A program made the position numbers and the translations under genes. 10,896 nucleotides of DNA from contig SKYY01000134.1 in NCBI GenBank assembly GCA_007127665.1, positions 1-10,896 of the forward strand, given 5' to 3'. This document shows positions 1 through 7,261 of the stretch, piece after piece; the first letter of the stretch is position 1, and every line of letters starts with the position of its first letter. Below the pieces are notes generated by a model. The model was not told where the DNA came from, did no database searches, and saw only the letters and a program-made list of their open reading frames with translations. The DNA is from Balneolales bacterium (GTDB lineage: Bacteria > Bacteroidota > Rhodothermia > Balneolales > Natronogracilivirgulaceae).

Positions 1-1
1 C

Positions 2-562
2 CGCTTCACCGCGGAGCCGGGATGGATTCCGGGCAGTCTGGCCAGGGTGCCTGAAGATGCCATAATCAGCGTCGTCCCCACCGGCGGACCGGAACGTCAT
101 ACCACCTTTACAGTGCGCTACCGCGACGGCAACCGGCAAAGGGATGTGGATGTACAGCTGCGTCTTGCCATTGAAACCAATGTGCCGGTGGCCGCGGAGC
201 GCATATCTGCCGGTACACGGATCCAGGCCGATCACCTGGTGCGGCAGTGGGTAGAGGTGAGCCGGGAGCGCGGTCAGCTGGTTGCAGATGCCGGTGAACT
301 CGAGGGAATGACGCTTCGGCGGACGCTGGCCATGGGTGAGCCGGTGCGCCGGTCAGATATCACCACCGAATACCTGGTGAGAGCCGGTGATACGGTGAAC
401 GTGGTTTTCTCGGGCGAGGGAATGCAGATTGTACTTTCGGCGGTAGCCCGGCAAAACGGTGCGGCAAACGAAGATATCCGCGTATACAGCGAACAGACCC
501 GAAAAACCTATCTGGCTACGGTACGCAGCTCTGACCAGGTGGAATGGAAGCGGACGCTCTGA
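2..562 (+). CDS. flgA: Flagellar P-ring assembly chaperone FlgA (5' partial)
   Basis: The frame is open from the left window edge, so the N-terminus, with the expected Sec signal peptide, is missing and 186 residues are visible. FlgA is a periplasmic chaperone that helps FlgI subunits polymerise into the P-ring around the rod. The visible part has the SAF-type core: a segment NVPVAAERISAGTRIQADHL, then EGMTLRRTLAMGEPVRRSDI, then the C-terminal beta domain with YLVRAGDTVNVVFSGEGMQI. The order 'introduce at site / must skip two beta strands / G-pi turn' and the final V-x-W near the end are typical of FlgA C-termini. It lies 40 bases ahead of flgH and shares its strand, consistent with a rod/ring operon. 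A GTG at 47 is an internal codon, not a credible start, because homology-like sequence continues upstream. Recognition is from remembered family patterns, not a search. Confidence 0.88.
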   Translation, partial: RFTAEPGWIPGSLARVPEDAIISVVPTGGPERHTTFTVRYRDGNRQRDVDVQLRLAIETNVPVAAERISAGTRIQADHLVRQWVEVSRERGQLVADAGELEGMTLRRTLAMGEPVRRSDITTEYLVRAGDTVNVVFSGEGMQIVLSAVARQNGAANEDIRVYSEQTRKTYLATVRSSDQVEWKRTL

Positions 563-602
563 CCAAGACAGACATCAAGCAACACACGTAATAAGAATCA
601 CA

Positions 603-1226
603 ATGAAAACAACATCTTTTCTGATACACCTTGTCCTGGCGCTCTTTATGCTGCTTGCTGCCTCTTTTCCGGTTTCGGCGCAGCACTCCCTGTACCGGGA
701 TGTCAAGGCGCAGCAGGTCGGCGATATCATCACGGTGGTGCTGAAGGAGAACATATCCGGGAGCACTACAACCGATTCACGCAGGACTTCGCGCACGGCC
801 GGTGATTTCTCGGGGTCCGCATCCGGCAATTTCCTGCCTTTTGAGCCCTATTTCGGAGCCAATAGCTCCTTGAATTATAACGCCGACGAACGCAATCTGG
901 CAAATCAGCGGCAGTTACTGAGCGGATACCTGAGCGTCCAGATTAAAGAGATAACAGCTCGCGGCGATCTGGTTGTGCAAGGCACGAGAGTCACCGAAAT
1001 AAACGGCGAATTGCATGAGCTGAGCCTGGATGGCATCATCAGGTCCAATGATGTGGACAGCAGGAACAGGGTGCCTTCCTACCGGGTCGCCAATGCCCAG
1101 ATCAACTATCAGAAAAAGGGCGGACTCAAGACGGCATCGCGACGTCCGGGCTTCACGCGCCGCCTGTTGTTCTACGGCGTGGGAGCCGCTATGGGAGCCG
1201 TAGTACTGGTCAGAGAACTGCAATGA
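603..1226 (+). CDS. flgH: Flagellar L-ring protein FlgH, without lipobox
   Basis: FlgH forms the outer-membrane L-ring bushing of the flagellar rod. The 207-residue product starts with a Sec signal peptide (hydrophobic residues about 6-22, cleavage likely after VSA at 26). The family core follows: SLYRDVKAQQVGDIITVVL near residues 29-47, and GYLSVQIKEITARGDLVVQG and LDGIIRSNDVD further on. I start at the ATG at 603 because it directly opens the signal peptide; the frame runs open back to 459, but that extension overlaps flgA and has no signal-like sequence. No clear Shine-Dalgarno is visible. Known FlgH proteins of Proteobacteria are lipoproteins with an LxGC lipobox; this one contains no cysteine at all, so it cannot be lipidated that way. 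The C-terminus ends in a hydrophobic stretch (about 188-203) behind a basic PGFTRR motif, longer than the usual PGWLTRF ending. Its last codon overlaps an ATG at 1223. Confidence 0.9.
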   Translation: MKTTSFLIHLVLALFMLLAASFPVSAQHSLYRDVKAQQVGDIITVVLKENISGSTTTDSRRTSRTAGDFSGSASGNFLPFEPYFGANSSLNYNADERNLANQRQLLSGYLSVQIKEITARGDLVVQGTRVTEINGELHELSLDGIIRSNDVDSRNRVPSYRVANAQINYQKKGGLKTASRRPGFTRRLLFYGVGAAMGAVVLVRELQ

Positions 1227-1276
1227 AAACCTGGATACCGGCCGGGAGTAGCCGGAGCAACCATATCACGTACTTC

Positions 1277-2419
1277 ATGAAGCAAACCATGGGAAACACC
1301 ATTCGAAACACGCTGTTAATCGGCATGATATTGCTGATGGCCGTCCCCTCCGGACAGGCCCAGACCAGGCTGGGGGATCTGGTGGAGGTGGAGCATGCCA
1401 GTCGCAAGGAACTGATCGGCTACGGCCTGGTGACAGGCCTCGACCGCACCGGTGATCGCACTCTAAGCAGCAGAGGATCCGTTTTTACGGTTCAGTCTAT
1501 TGCAAATATGCTGGAAAACTTCGGCATAACCGTGGACAGTGACCGGCTTCGCACCCGGAATGTGGCTGCTGTGATGGTCACGGCCAGCATCGGCCCGTAT
1601 CACGCTCCCGGAAGCAACATTGATGTCACGGTCTCGTCGCTGGGAGATGCCAGCAGCCTGCAGGGCGGCGTGCTGCTCCAGACACCGCTTTTCGACCCTG
1701 ATAATGAACACGTCTTTGCAAAAGCGCAGGGGTCATTGATTGTCGGGGGGATCACCGCGGAAGTGCCCGGTGCGCGTATCACACGCAATCAGACCCTGAC
1801 CGCCATCGTGCCCGGGGGTGGCGTAGTAGAGAAAAACGAGACCTTTGTGCACGACAGCGATGCCCCGCTCGGCCTTGTTCTCAGGAACCCCAACCACACC
1901 AATGCCCGCCGGATTGCCGAAGAGATAAACCGGACATTTGAAGAAGACCTGGCCACCATCAGGCATCCCGGTCTTGTCCATGTCGCCTGGCCGGACGCTT
2001 TCCGGGACGATTCCGGTAACATGAATATTTTTACGAGCCTGATCATGGAACAGGAGATAACTGTGGATACGCCGGCACGTGTGGTCATCAATGAACGGAC
2101 GGGCACCATAGTGGCCGGTGGTAATGTGATCATTGATGAAGTGATGATTGCCCACGGAAACATCAAGGTACGGACCCAGGCGCGTCCCTTCGTGGTGCAG
2201 CCACTTCCTTTTACGCTTGGTGAAACCATAACGGGTGAGATTCAGGAGGTTGGCATCAGTGAGCAGGCTGCGCAAACGCTCCTTCTGGAACCTGAAACCA
2301 CAGTGGCGCAACTCTCGGCGTCACTCAATGTGCTGGGCCTCAGCCCACGCGATATCATCTCCATTTTCCAGGCCCTGGACAGGGCCGGTTCACTGAGAGG
2401 TCAACTCATCGTTATGTAA
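1277..2419 (+). CDS. flgI: Flagellar P-ring protein FlgI
   Basis: FlgI is the periplasmic P-ring subunit that surrounds the distal rod in the peptidoglycan layer. From the ATG at 1277 the protein has 380 residues, close to the usual 350-380. It opens with a good Sec signal peptide (hydrophobic about 12-23, cleavage likely after GQA at 28), followed by the mature N-terminus TRLGDLVEVEHASRKELIGY and GYGLVTGLDRTGD at 48-60. Other family landmarks are AAVMVTASI, GSNIDVTVSSLGDASSLQGG, the segment ERTGTIVAGGNVIIDEVMIA, and the C-terminal LNVLGLSPRDIISIFQAL. An in-frame ATG at 1223 overlaps the flgH stop as ATGA. It would add 18 polar residues before the signal peptide, so I prefer 1277, but translational coupling from 1223 cannot be excluded. 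Neither start has a convincing Shine-Dalgarno. The stop codon lies in a 15-base tandem duplication shared with the start of flgJ. Confidence 0.93.
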   Translation: MKQTMGNTIRNTLLIGMILLMAVPSGQAQTRLGDLVEVEHASRKELIGYGLVTGLDRTGDRTLSSRGSVFTVQSIANMLENFGITVDSDRLRTRNVAAVMVTASIGPYHAPGSNIDVTVSSLGDASSLQGGVLLQTPLFDPDNEHVFAKAQGSLIVGGITAEVPGARITRNQTLTAIVPGGGVVEKNETFVHDSDAPLGLVLRNPNHTNARRIAEEINRTFEEDLATIRHPGLVHVAWPDAFRDDSGNMNIFTSLIMEQEITVDTPARVVINERTGTIVAGGNVIIDEVMIAHGNIKVRTQARPFVVQPLPFTLGETITGEIQEVGISEQAAQTLLLEPETTVAQLSASLNVLGLSPRDIISIFQALDRAGSLRGQLIVM

Positions 2420-2441
2420 TACAGAATTATGTAATACAGAA
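2412..2441. repeat. 15-base perfect tandem duplication on the flgI stop / flgJ start
   Basis: The unit TTATGTAATACAGAA occurs twice head to tail, at 2412-2426 and 2427-2441, with no mismatch. The first copy carries the flgI stop TAA (2417-2419). The second copy carries another TAA in the same frame (2432-2434), and its last base is the first base of the flgJ ATG. A replication-slippage origin is the simplest explanation. The 15-base length keeps the frame. Confidence 0.9.
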
Positions 2442-2884
2442 TGTATAAAGAAGCGCTAACGCCATTGTTTATGAATACAGATAGCATCATTCGGCTGCAT
2501 GATCCCACCCCGTCAGTGGAACGGCGGGACAACATCCACCAGAAAAAGACGGCTGAAAAATTCGAGGAGTTATTTGCAAGGCATTTAGTTCGTGAAATGA
2601 CTAAACATTCTTTTAAAATGGTCGATAATAAAATGGGTACTGCTACCGGCAACAGTCTGTATCGCGAATTTGTCACTGATGCGCTTGCGAGCAAACTGGC
2701 TTCACAAAGACAGCTTGGTCTGGCCGACATGCTTGAGCAACATTGGCAAAAAAATCAGGAAAGTGCATTTGATACGGTAAGCGGGAGCAATACTCACGGG
2801 ATCGTGGATACGGGAGAACCCGAAAAAAACGGGGCTGGAGTATTCGAGCTCGGCACCCGTCAACGTCCACCAACCCCGGAATGA
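2441..2884 (+). CDS. flgJ: Rod-binding protein FlgJ, single-domain form
   Basis: The product has 147 residues. Residues about 35-100 match the rod-binding (FlgJ N-terminal) domain: KKTAEKFEELFARHLVREM, then SLYREFVTDALASKLASQRQ and LGLADMLEQ. In Salmonella and relatives FlgJ also has a C-terminal muramidase domain that opens peptidoglycan for the rod. Here only about 47 low-complexity, Pro/Gly/Glu-rich residues follow, so the protein is the muramidase-less form seen in many other phyla, and a separate lytic enzyme would be needed. The start at 2441 directly follows the duplicated segment; an alternative ATG at 2471 would remove ten residues without touching the domain. Neither has a clear Shine-Dalgarno. 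It sits between flgI and flgN in the same direction, 42 bases before flgN. Confidence 0.82.
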   Translation: MYKEALTPLFMNTDSIIRLHDPTPSVERRDNIHQKKTAEKFEELFARHLVREMTKHSFKMVDNKMGTATGNSLYREFVTDALASKLASQRQLGLADMLEQHWQKNQESAFDTVSGSNTHGIVDTGEPEKNGAGVFELGTRQRPPTPE

Positions 2885-2915
2885 CAAGCAGGAATTCACT
2901 ATAACTCATTACCAT

Positions 2916-2920
2916 GAGGA
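2916..2920 (+). promoter_or_regulatory. Shine-Dalgarno sequence of flgN
   Basis: GAGGA ends six bases before the ATG at 2927. It is the clearest ribosome binding site in this operon, where most other genes lack one, and it fixes the flgN start. Confidence 0.6.
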
Positions 2921-2926
2921 ACAACC

Positions 2927-3460
2927 ATGTCCGAATTTGAAAATATCCCCGAAGTCCTTACCGGAAAAGATGCATTTGAAAACCTTTCAGAAAAAGTGAA
3001 TGTGTTGAAACAGGCCGGCGATCAACTGCTGGATGTGATGGAGGATCAGGTAGAGGCGGTGATTTCAGCTGATGCAGAACGCCTGATTCAAACCACGGAG
3101 AAAAATGTTGCGGAGCAACAGAACTTTTTCAACGCCGAGCAAGGGCTTATCAAGGCGCTGGCTGGTTGTGTGCCCTATAATGGACACCAGAAAAAGAGCA
3201 TCTCATTTGAGCTGCTGAAAGTTCATCAGCCCGGCAAGGCATCTCAGCTTGATCTCTGGAAGCAGGAAATTTCCGACATGATTGACCTGCTGCAGACAAG
3301 GCAGGGTCAGCTTTTTGAGCTGCTTCAGTTTGCCCAGTCCCGGAATGCAGATATGATGAGGTCTTTTTATGAACTGCAGACCGGTGCACATGTTCATTAT
3401 CGCAACAATGGCGAGAGGGCGGGACCTGTTTCAGGAATGGCCATAAACCAGGAAGTTTGA
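2927..3460 (+). CDS. flgN: FlgN-like export chaperone for FlgK/FlgL
   Basis: The 177-residue product is almost wholly helical and rich in Gln, Glu, Lys and Leu. Its pattern resembles the FlgN family: a long first helix (about 15-75, with QLLDVMEDQVEAVISADAER and KNVAEQQNFFNAEQGLIKAL), a middle loop with VPYNG, and a second long helix about 105-150 with MIDLLQTRQGQLFELLQFAQ. There is no signal peptide or membrane segment, so it is cytoplasmic. FlgN binds the hook-filament junction proteins FlgK and FlgL and delivers them to the type III export gate; both clients are encoded immediately downstream, flgK seven bases later. FlgN proteins are poorly conserved in sequence, so the name rests on fold pattern, length and position together. 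The C-terminal tail after about 160 looks disordered. Confidence 0.72.
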   Translation: MSEFENIPEVLTGKDAFENLSEKVNVLKQAGDQLLDVMEDQVEAVISADAERLIQTTEKNVAEQQNFFNAEQGLIKALAGCVPYNGHQKKSISFELLKVHQPGKASQLDLWKQEISDMIDLLQTRQGQLFELLQFAQSRNADMMRSFYELQTGAHVHYRNNGERAGPVSGMAINQEV

Positions 3461-3467
3461 GCGTAAC

Positions 3468-4826
3468 ATGAGAACGTTATTCGAGATTTCAAAAACCGGA
3501 TTGCAGAGCGCCGAGCGTTCCCTCTCCGTTACAGCAAACAATATCATAAATGCGGATACACCCGGTTACAGCCGCCAGCGTGTGGATAAGGAACCTGTGG
3601 GGCAGCCGCTGAGAGGCCTCCATGCCGGCCTGGGAGTCAACATCACCACCATCACGCGTCTCCGGAACGAACTGGTGGATGTGCAGCTTGGCCAGAAGAG
3701 GCAGGAAATGGGGTACATGCAGGAAAAGATCAAGCTGTTCGAACAGCTTGAAACCGCTGTGGCATCGGACTCCGGCGGAGACCTGGATGTGCACATCGGC
3801 AGGCTTTTCGACGCTTTTTCGGAACTCTCGAACGATCCCCAGGATTTCAGCGTCCGCAACAACCTTGTTGGTGAGGCCAGCCAGCTTGCCGAAAAAATGG
3901 GTGATATGAAACGCGGCCTGGACCTTGTAAGCGACTCAACCCGTCAATCCGTAATCAATAACACCGATCAGATCAATAGCCTGCTGGCTGATCTCGCGTC
4001 CCTCAACAAGTCAATAACGGTATCCGAAGCCATGTCGCGCCCGGATCATGCAAGCCTTGACATACAGGTGAGAAAGATGGAGGAGCTGGCAGAGCTTGTA
4101 GATTTTGAGCGGATGACGGCGAAAAACGGCTCACTTGAAATTCGCATAGGCGGAGTACAGGTGCTGCACCAGGATACCTACCGGAAGATCATTCCACACA
4201 ACGACGATGTTGCAAAAACATTCGATCTGCGGCTCGAGAACGGTACGCGCGTTTCGGCCAATGGCGGCAAGCTTGCTGCTGCGATTGATGTATACGAACA
4301 GGAAGTGCCGGTCATGAACCAGCGGTTGAATCTGATTGCGGAAACGCTCGTCTCCGGGTTCAACGCGCTTCACAGCACGGGTTTCGGCCTGAACGATGAT
4401 GAGTCACGGGATTTCTTCGATCCCGATTTCACCATGGCGCACAACATGCGGGTAAATCAGGATATTCTTGACAACCACAGCAACATTGCCGCTTCTTCGG
4501 CAGCCGGTGAGGCCGGAAATGGTGAAATTGCCGCAGCCATTGCAAATCTGAGGAACGCATCCATCCTCAACGGAAGAAAGCCGGTTGATTACGCCGTTGA
4601 TTTGATCAGCAGTCCCGGGGCCGGCCTTTCACAGCTGCGGGTTGCCTCTGAATCCCGTGAATCGGAAATAAGGATGCTTGAAGTGCAACAGGAACGGGAA
4701 GCCGGGGTGAATGTGGATGAGGAGCTCAGTATGATGATTCAGTACCAGAATGCCTATCAGGGAGCGGCGCGCGTCATGGCGTCCGCCCAACAGATGTACG
4801 ATACACTTTTAAGTCTCGTGAGGTAG
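3468..4826 (+). CDS. flgK: Hook-filament junction protein FlgK (HAP1)
   Basis: FlgK forms the first junction ring between hook and filament. The 452-residue product has both hallmark ends. The N-terminus reads LFEISKTGLQSAERSLSVTA and then the rod/hook/filament signature NNIINADTPGYSRQRV at about 25-40. The C-terminus contains VNVDEELSMMIQYQNAYQGA and ARVMASAQQMYDTLLSLVR, the axial coiled-coil half. The middle has FDAFSELSNDPQDFSVRNNL, typical of the D1 region. At 452 residues it is shorter than the enterobacterial protein of about 547, so the surface-exposed domain is reduced. The ATG at 3468 follows the flgN stop by seven bases, with a GGAAG at 3451-3455 as a rather distant ribosome site. 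No signal peptide is present, as expected for a type III export substrate. Confidence 0.95.
   Translation: MRTLFEISKTGLQSAERSLSVTANNIINADTPGYSRQRVDKEPVGQPLRGLHAGLGVNITTITRLRNELVDVQLGQKRQEMGYMQEKIKLFEQLETAVASDSGGDLDVHIGRLFDAFSELSNDPQDFSVRNNLVGEASQLAEKMGDMKRGLDLVSDSTRQSVINNTDQINSLLADLASLNKSITVSEAMSRPDHASLDIQVRKMEELAELVDFERMTAKNGSLEIRIGGVQVLHQDTYRKIIPHNDDVAKTFDLRLENGTRVSANGGKLAAAIDVYEQEVPVMNQRLNLIAETLVSGFNALHSTGFGLNDDESRDFFDPDFTMAHNMRVNQDILDNHSNIAASSAAGEAGNGEIAAAIANLRNASILNGRKPVDYAVDLISSPGAGLSQLRVASESRESEIRMLEVQQEREAGVNVDEELSMMIQYQNAYQGAARVMASAQQMYDTLLSLVR
4820..4823 (+). promoter_or_regulatory. Shine-Dalgarno-like site of flgL inside the flgK end
   Basis: GAGG ends six bases before the flgL ATG at 4830. 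It overlaps the last codons of flgK, a layout that suggests translational coupling. Confidence 0.45.
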
Positions 4827-4829
4827 TTC

Positions 4830-5723
4830 ATGCGTATCACACAAAAGATCATATTTGATGATTTCAAGCGCGATATCAACAGAAACCGCAGCCAGATGGC
4901 GGGAATTCAGTCGGATCTGTCCAGCGGAAAGCGGGTGCGCATACCGTCACAGGATCCGATCTCATTTCAGAGAGGGCGCATCCTGGAAGAAGATATCCGG
5001 AAACAGCAGCAGTACCAGAATAATATCAGCACCGGGTTGAGGCAGGCACGACTGGCCCAGGAGGCGCTTGATGAGACCATTGACAACCTTATAGAGATCA
5101 AGCGCATCCTTACGCACGGGGCTACCGATACATCACGGGAAAAGGTTCGCGAGTCCATGGCCCAGGAGATCGGGGGCATACGCGACACCATTGTGATGAC
5201 GCTGAACAGCTCCTATGGCGACCGTTATCTCTTTGCCGGCACCAATTCGTCTGTTGAGCCGATGGTTTTTGATGAAACGGCCCCTGGTGGTGTAGCCGGC
5301 AACAGTAACACAACCGCGCCCCGGGTACAGGCCGGCGACCAGATATTCCTGGATATCAGTGTGACCGGTACCGAACTCCGGGATACCAGTGCCGGTGATC
5401 TGTTTGCCGTTATCGGGGAGATTGAACAAGCTCTTTTGGACAGTGACAGGGAAGCCCTTGGCGAATTGTTAGGCGACATTTCTGAGGTCATCGACCACAC
5501 GGCGAACGCGGCATCTCGGCTTGGGAATAACATAAACCGCCTGGAGTTCATGTATGAACAGTTTGAGTCAAAAAATATCGTACTCAAGTCCAATGTGAGC
5601 GAGCTGACGGATACGGATTTCGCCAAGGCATTTTCGGATATGCAACGCACCCAGATCGCGTTTGAAGCGGCCATGGCAGTGCATACGCAGATGATCCACA
5701 ACACCTTGCTGGATTATCTCTGA
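4830..5723 (+). CDS. flgL: Hook-filament junction protein FlgL (HAP3)
   Basis: FlgL is the second junction protein, bridging FlgK and flagellin; it is a flagellin homologue exported by the flagellar type III system. The 297-residue product shows the flagellin-like N-terminal helices with the pattern LSSGKRVRIPSQDP (about 31-44), the segment TIDNLIEIKRILTHGATDTS, and the FlgL motif SSYGDRYLFAGTNS at about 127-140. The C-terminal helix region runs ASRLGNNINRLEFMYEQFES through FAKAFSDMQRTQIAFEAAMA. Length is typical of the family (about 300). The start follows the flgK stop by three bases. Overall the two adjacent genes form the usual flgK-flgL pair, served by the FlgN-like chaperone upstream. 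Confidence 0.94.
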   Translation: MRITQKIIFDDFKRDINRNRSQMAGIQSDLSSGKRVRIPSQDPISFQRGRILEEDIRKQQQYQNNISTGLRQARLAQEALDETIDNLIEIKRILTHGATDTSREKVRESMAQEIGGIRDTIVMTLNSSYGDRYLFAGTNSSVEPMVFDETAPGGVAGNSNTTAPRVQAGDQIFLDISVTGTELRDTSAGDLFAVIGEIEQALLDSDREALGELLGDISEVIDHTANAASRLGNNINRLEFMYEQFESKNIVLKSNVSELTDTDFAKAFSDMQRTQIAFEAAMAVHTQMIHNTLLDYL

Positions 5724-5777
5724 CGCGATTGCGGTGCTGCGGAATCCTGCTGAAGAGCCCAACCAAAAAAAATTGCT

Positions 5778-7160
5778 ATGAATGAAAATCATCTGAGGCG
5801 CCAAAACGGCATACATGAACAATCGATTCGCATTGAGGATGTAGAGCCGGTAATCCATCTGAGCGGTACCGTTGACCTGGATACCCGTCAGCTTGTCACC
5901 ATGATACGCACCTTTGTGAGGGTTCACATTGCAGCTCCCTATGACTGTCCGGAGGTGCTTCAGGAAAAGGTGAGCTGGCACCGTTACGGTCAGAAAGAGA
6001 CAACGGCCGAAGTATGGAACCGCGTCCTTAAAAAAACCGGATCCGCGAAGACCTTGTTTCTTCAGGACGATGAAACGTTGGATGTTGCCAATCTGGCATC
6101 GGTGCTCCGTCAGTCTCCGGGGAATTGGGCCACGGCGTTGGTACGGTGGCGTGAAAATGACGCGATCCGGCAATGCTACCAGATTCGTGTCGTTCCATCC
6201 GATGCCGATTCTCCGTTTGATGGTCTTGATTTGCCGGATGCCAGTCGTTTCTTCTCGAAAAGTTCTGATGAGATCGCTGGCAAGACACTGCTATTAAACA
6301 GGATAACAGATCCCTTCCGTTTGCTGGATCCGGAAAAAGAGTTGTCGGCGCGCCATGCCCCGGCCATGCTGTACCTGGTCACGGGCATCAAAAAATTTGA
6401 TGAAGGGATGTATGCCCATGCCGCCGCCCATTTTCGTCGGGTCATGAAAGATCAGCATGCGCTTGCGTGCGACCGGATTGCCGCACTAAACGGTTTGGCG
6501 GGCTGCAAAGCAGAGCAGTACAAGTGGGCCAGGGCAGTGGAGCTGTCGGAGGAGTCGGTCCGTATCCAGCCCGTGCAGCAACTCGGCTATCTGATCCTTT
6601 TCCGTGTGCATCAGCTGTCAAAACGTTGGAAAGAGGCCTACGAAATGCTGGAAAAATGCTACGGAGTACCGTTGGCAGACTCCGGGGCCAGTTTTGACAA
6701 AGGGTTGCCAAAGAAAGAAATGCTGTCACTCCTGGCCGATATGGCCTTCCGGGCAGGTATGAGGACCGAAGCAATGCGTCATTACAAAAGCCTCCATGAG
6801 CTGCTGGATGAGGAGGCGTCTCCCGAACTGACCGAGCGTTTGCTGCTATTTGCACTGGAAGAACAGAAATATGATCTTTCGGTTCGTTATTTCTGCAGGC
6901 TTTTTGGAGATCCGGCTGTGGATGTTATCGAGAAGGGCAGTGAATTGGCGGCATTTACCTATCTGGGGCACTTCATCAAGAACGGATGGTACGATTTTCC
7001 CTCGGTATGCTGCGAGCGGATGATGAAGGAGCATCCGGAAAACGAAGCCTATCTGCGGCGATGGATTGCCGTTCTGTCAAAAAGCAGGGAGATTGAAAAA
7101 GCCCGGGCGCTTATTTCGAGCATCAACAAGAGGCAACACCCGGAAACCATAGCGGTTTGA
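5778..7160 (+). CDS. TPR-like protein with a glycosyltransferase-2-like N-terminal half
   Basis: I cannot name this 460-residue protein. The C-terminal half (about 195-450) is a chain of helix pairs with TPR-like spacing, for example AMLYLVTGIKKFDEGMYAHA, then IAALNGLAGCKAEQYKWARA, and further pairs near 268-293, 316-343 and 351-375. The N-terminal part (about 70-180) follows the pattern of the second half of SunS-type family-2 glycosyltransferases fused to TPRs: a WNR at 80-82, the acidic LFLQDDE at 93-99 where such enzymes carry their metal-binding DxD, an aromatic-arginine YQIRVVPS segment, and LLLNRITDPFRLL before the first repeat. The upstream nucleotide-binding half and its DTGSTD-like motif are not seen, so it may be degenerate or inactive. 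No signal peptide or membrane segment is visible. It begins 54 bases after flgL, with no clear ribosome site, and probably belongs to the same transcript. A role in flagellin modification is inference only. Confidence 0.6.
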   Translation: MNENHLRRQNGIHEQSIRIEDVEPVIHLSGTVDLDTRQLVTMIRTFVRVHIAAPYDCPEVLQEKVSWHRYGQKETTAEVWNRVLKKTGSAKTLFLQDDETLDVANLASVLRQSPGNWATALVRWRENDAIRQCYQIRVVPSDADSPFDGLDLPDASRFFSKSSDEIAGKTLLLNRITDPFRLLDPEKELSARHAPAMLYLVTGIKKFDEGMYAHAAAHFRRVMKDQHALACDRIAALNGLAGCKAEQYKWARAVELSEESVRIQPVQQLGYLILFRVHQLSKRWKEAYEMLEKCYGVPLADSGASFDKGLPKKEMLSLLADMAFRAGMRTEAMRHYKSLHELLDEEASPELTERLLLFALEEQKYDLSVRYFCRLFGDPAVDVIEKGSELAAFTYLGHFIKNGWYDFPSVCCERMMKEHPENEAYLRRWIAVLSKSREIEKARALISSINKRQHPETIAV

Positions 7161-7193
7161 ACAGAAGTGGTTTGAACAGAAGCGGTTTGAACT
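7151..7193. repeat. 15-base tandem repeat, about 2.9 copies, over the TPR gene stop
   Basis: Copies AGCGGTTTGAACAGA (7151-7165), AGTGGTTTGAACAGA (7166-7180) and AGCGGTTTGAACT (7181-7193, partial) follow each other. There is one substitution between the first two. The stop TGA of the preceding gene (7158-7160) is in the first copy, and the same in-frame TGA recurs at 7173 and 7188. Confidence 0.88.
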
Positions 7194-7206
7194 AACCCGG
7201 GATGTA

Positions 7207-7223
7207 CCGGTTTGCAAGACCGG
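7207..7223. other. Short inverted repeat between convergent genes
   Basis: CCGGT and ACCGG flank a seven-base loop in the 101-base gap between the convergent TPR gene and the regulator gene. It could form a small five-pair hairpin on either strand. There is no T-tract after it on either side, so it is at best a weak transcription end signal. Confidence 0.3.
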
Positions 7224-7261
7224 CAGGTGGAGGCAACTCGTATTTGATAATCAGGACGCTG

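Noticed and set aside
459..602. N-terminal extension of flgH into flgA
   Set aside because: It overlaps the flgA end in another frame and precedes a complete signal peptide at 603.
1733..2311. Long - strand frame opposite flgI (192 residues)
   Set aside because: Shadow frame of a strongly recognised gene; no domain or signal recognised in its translation.
5568..6173. Long - strand frame opposite the end of flgL and the start of the TPR gene (201 residues)
   Set aside because: It spans two + strand genes, has no recognisable domain, and its composition looks like an antisense shadow.
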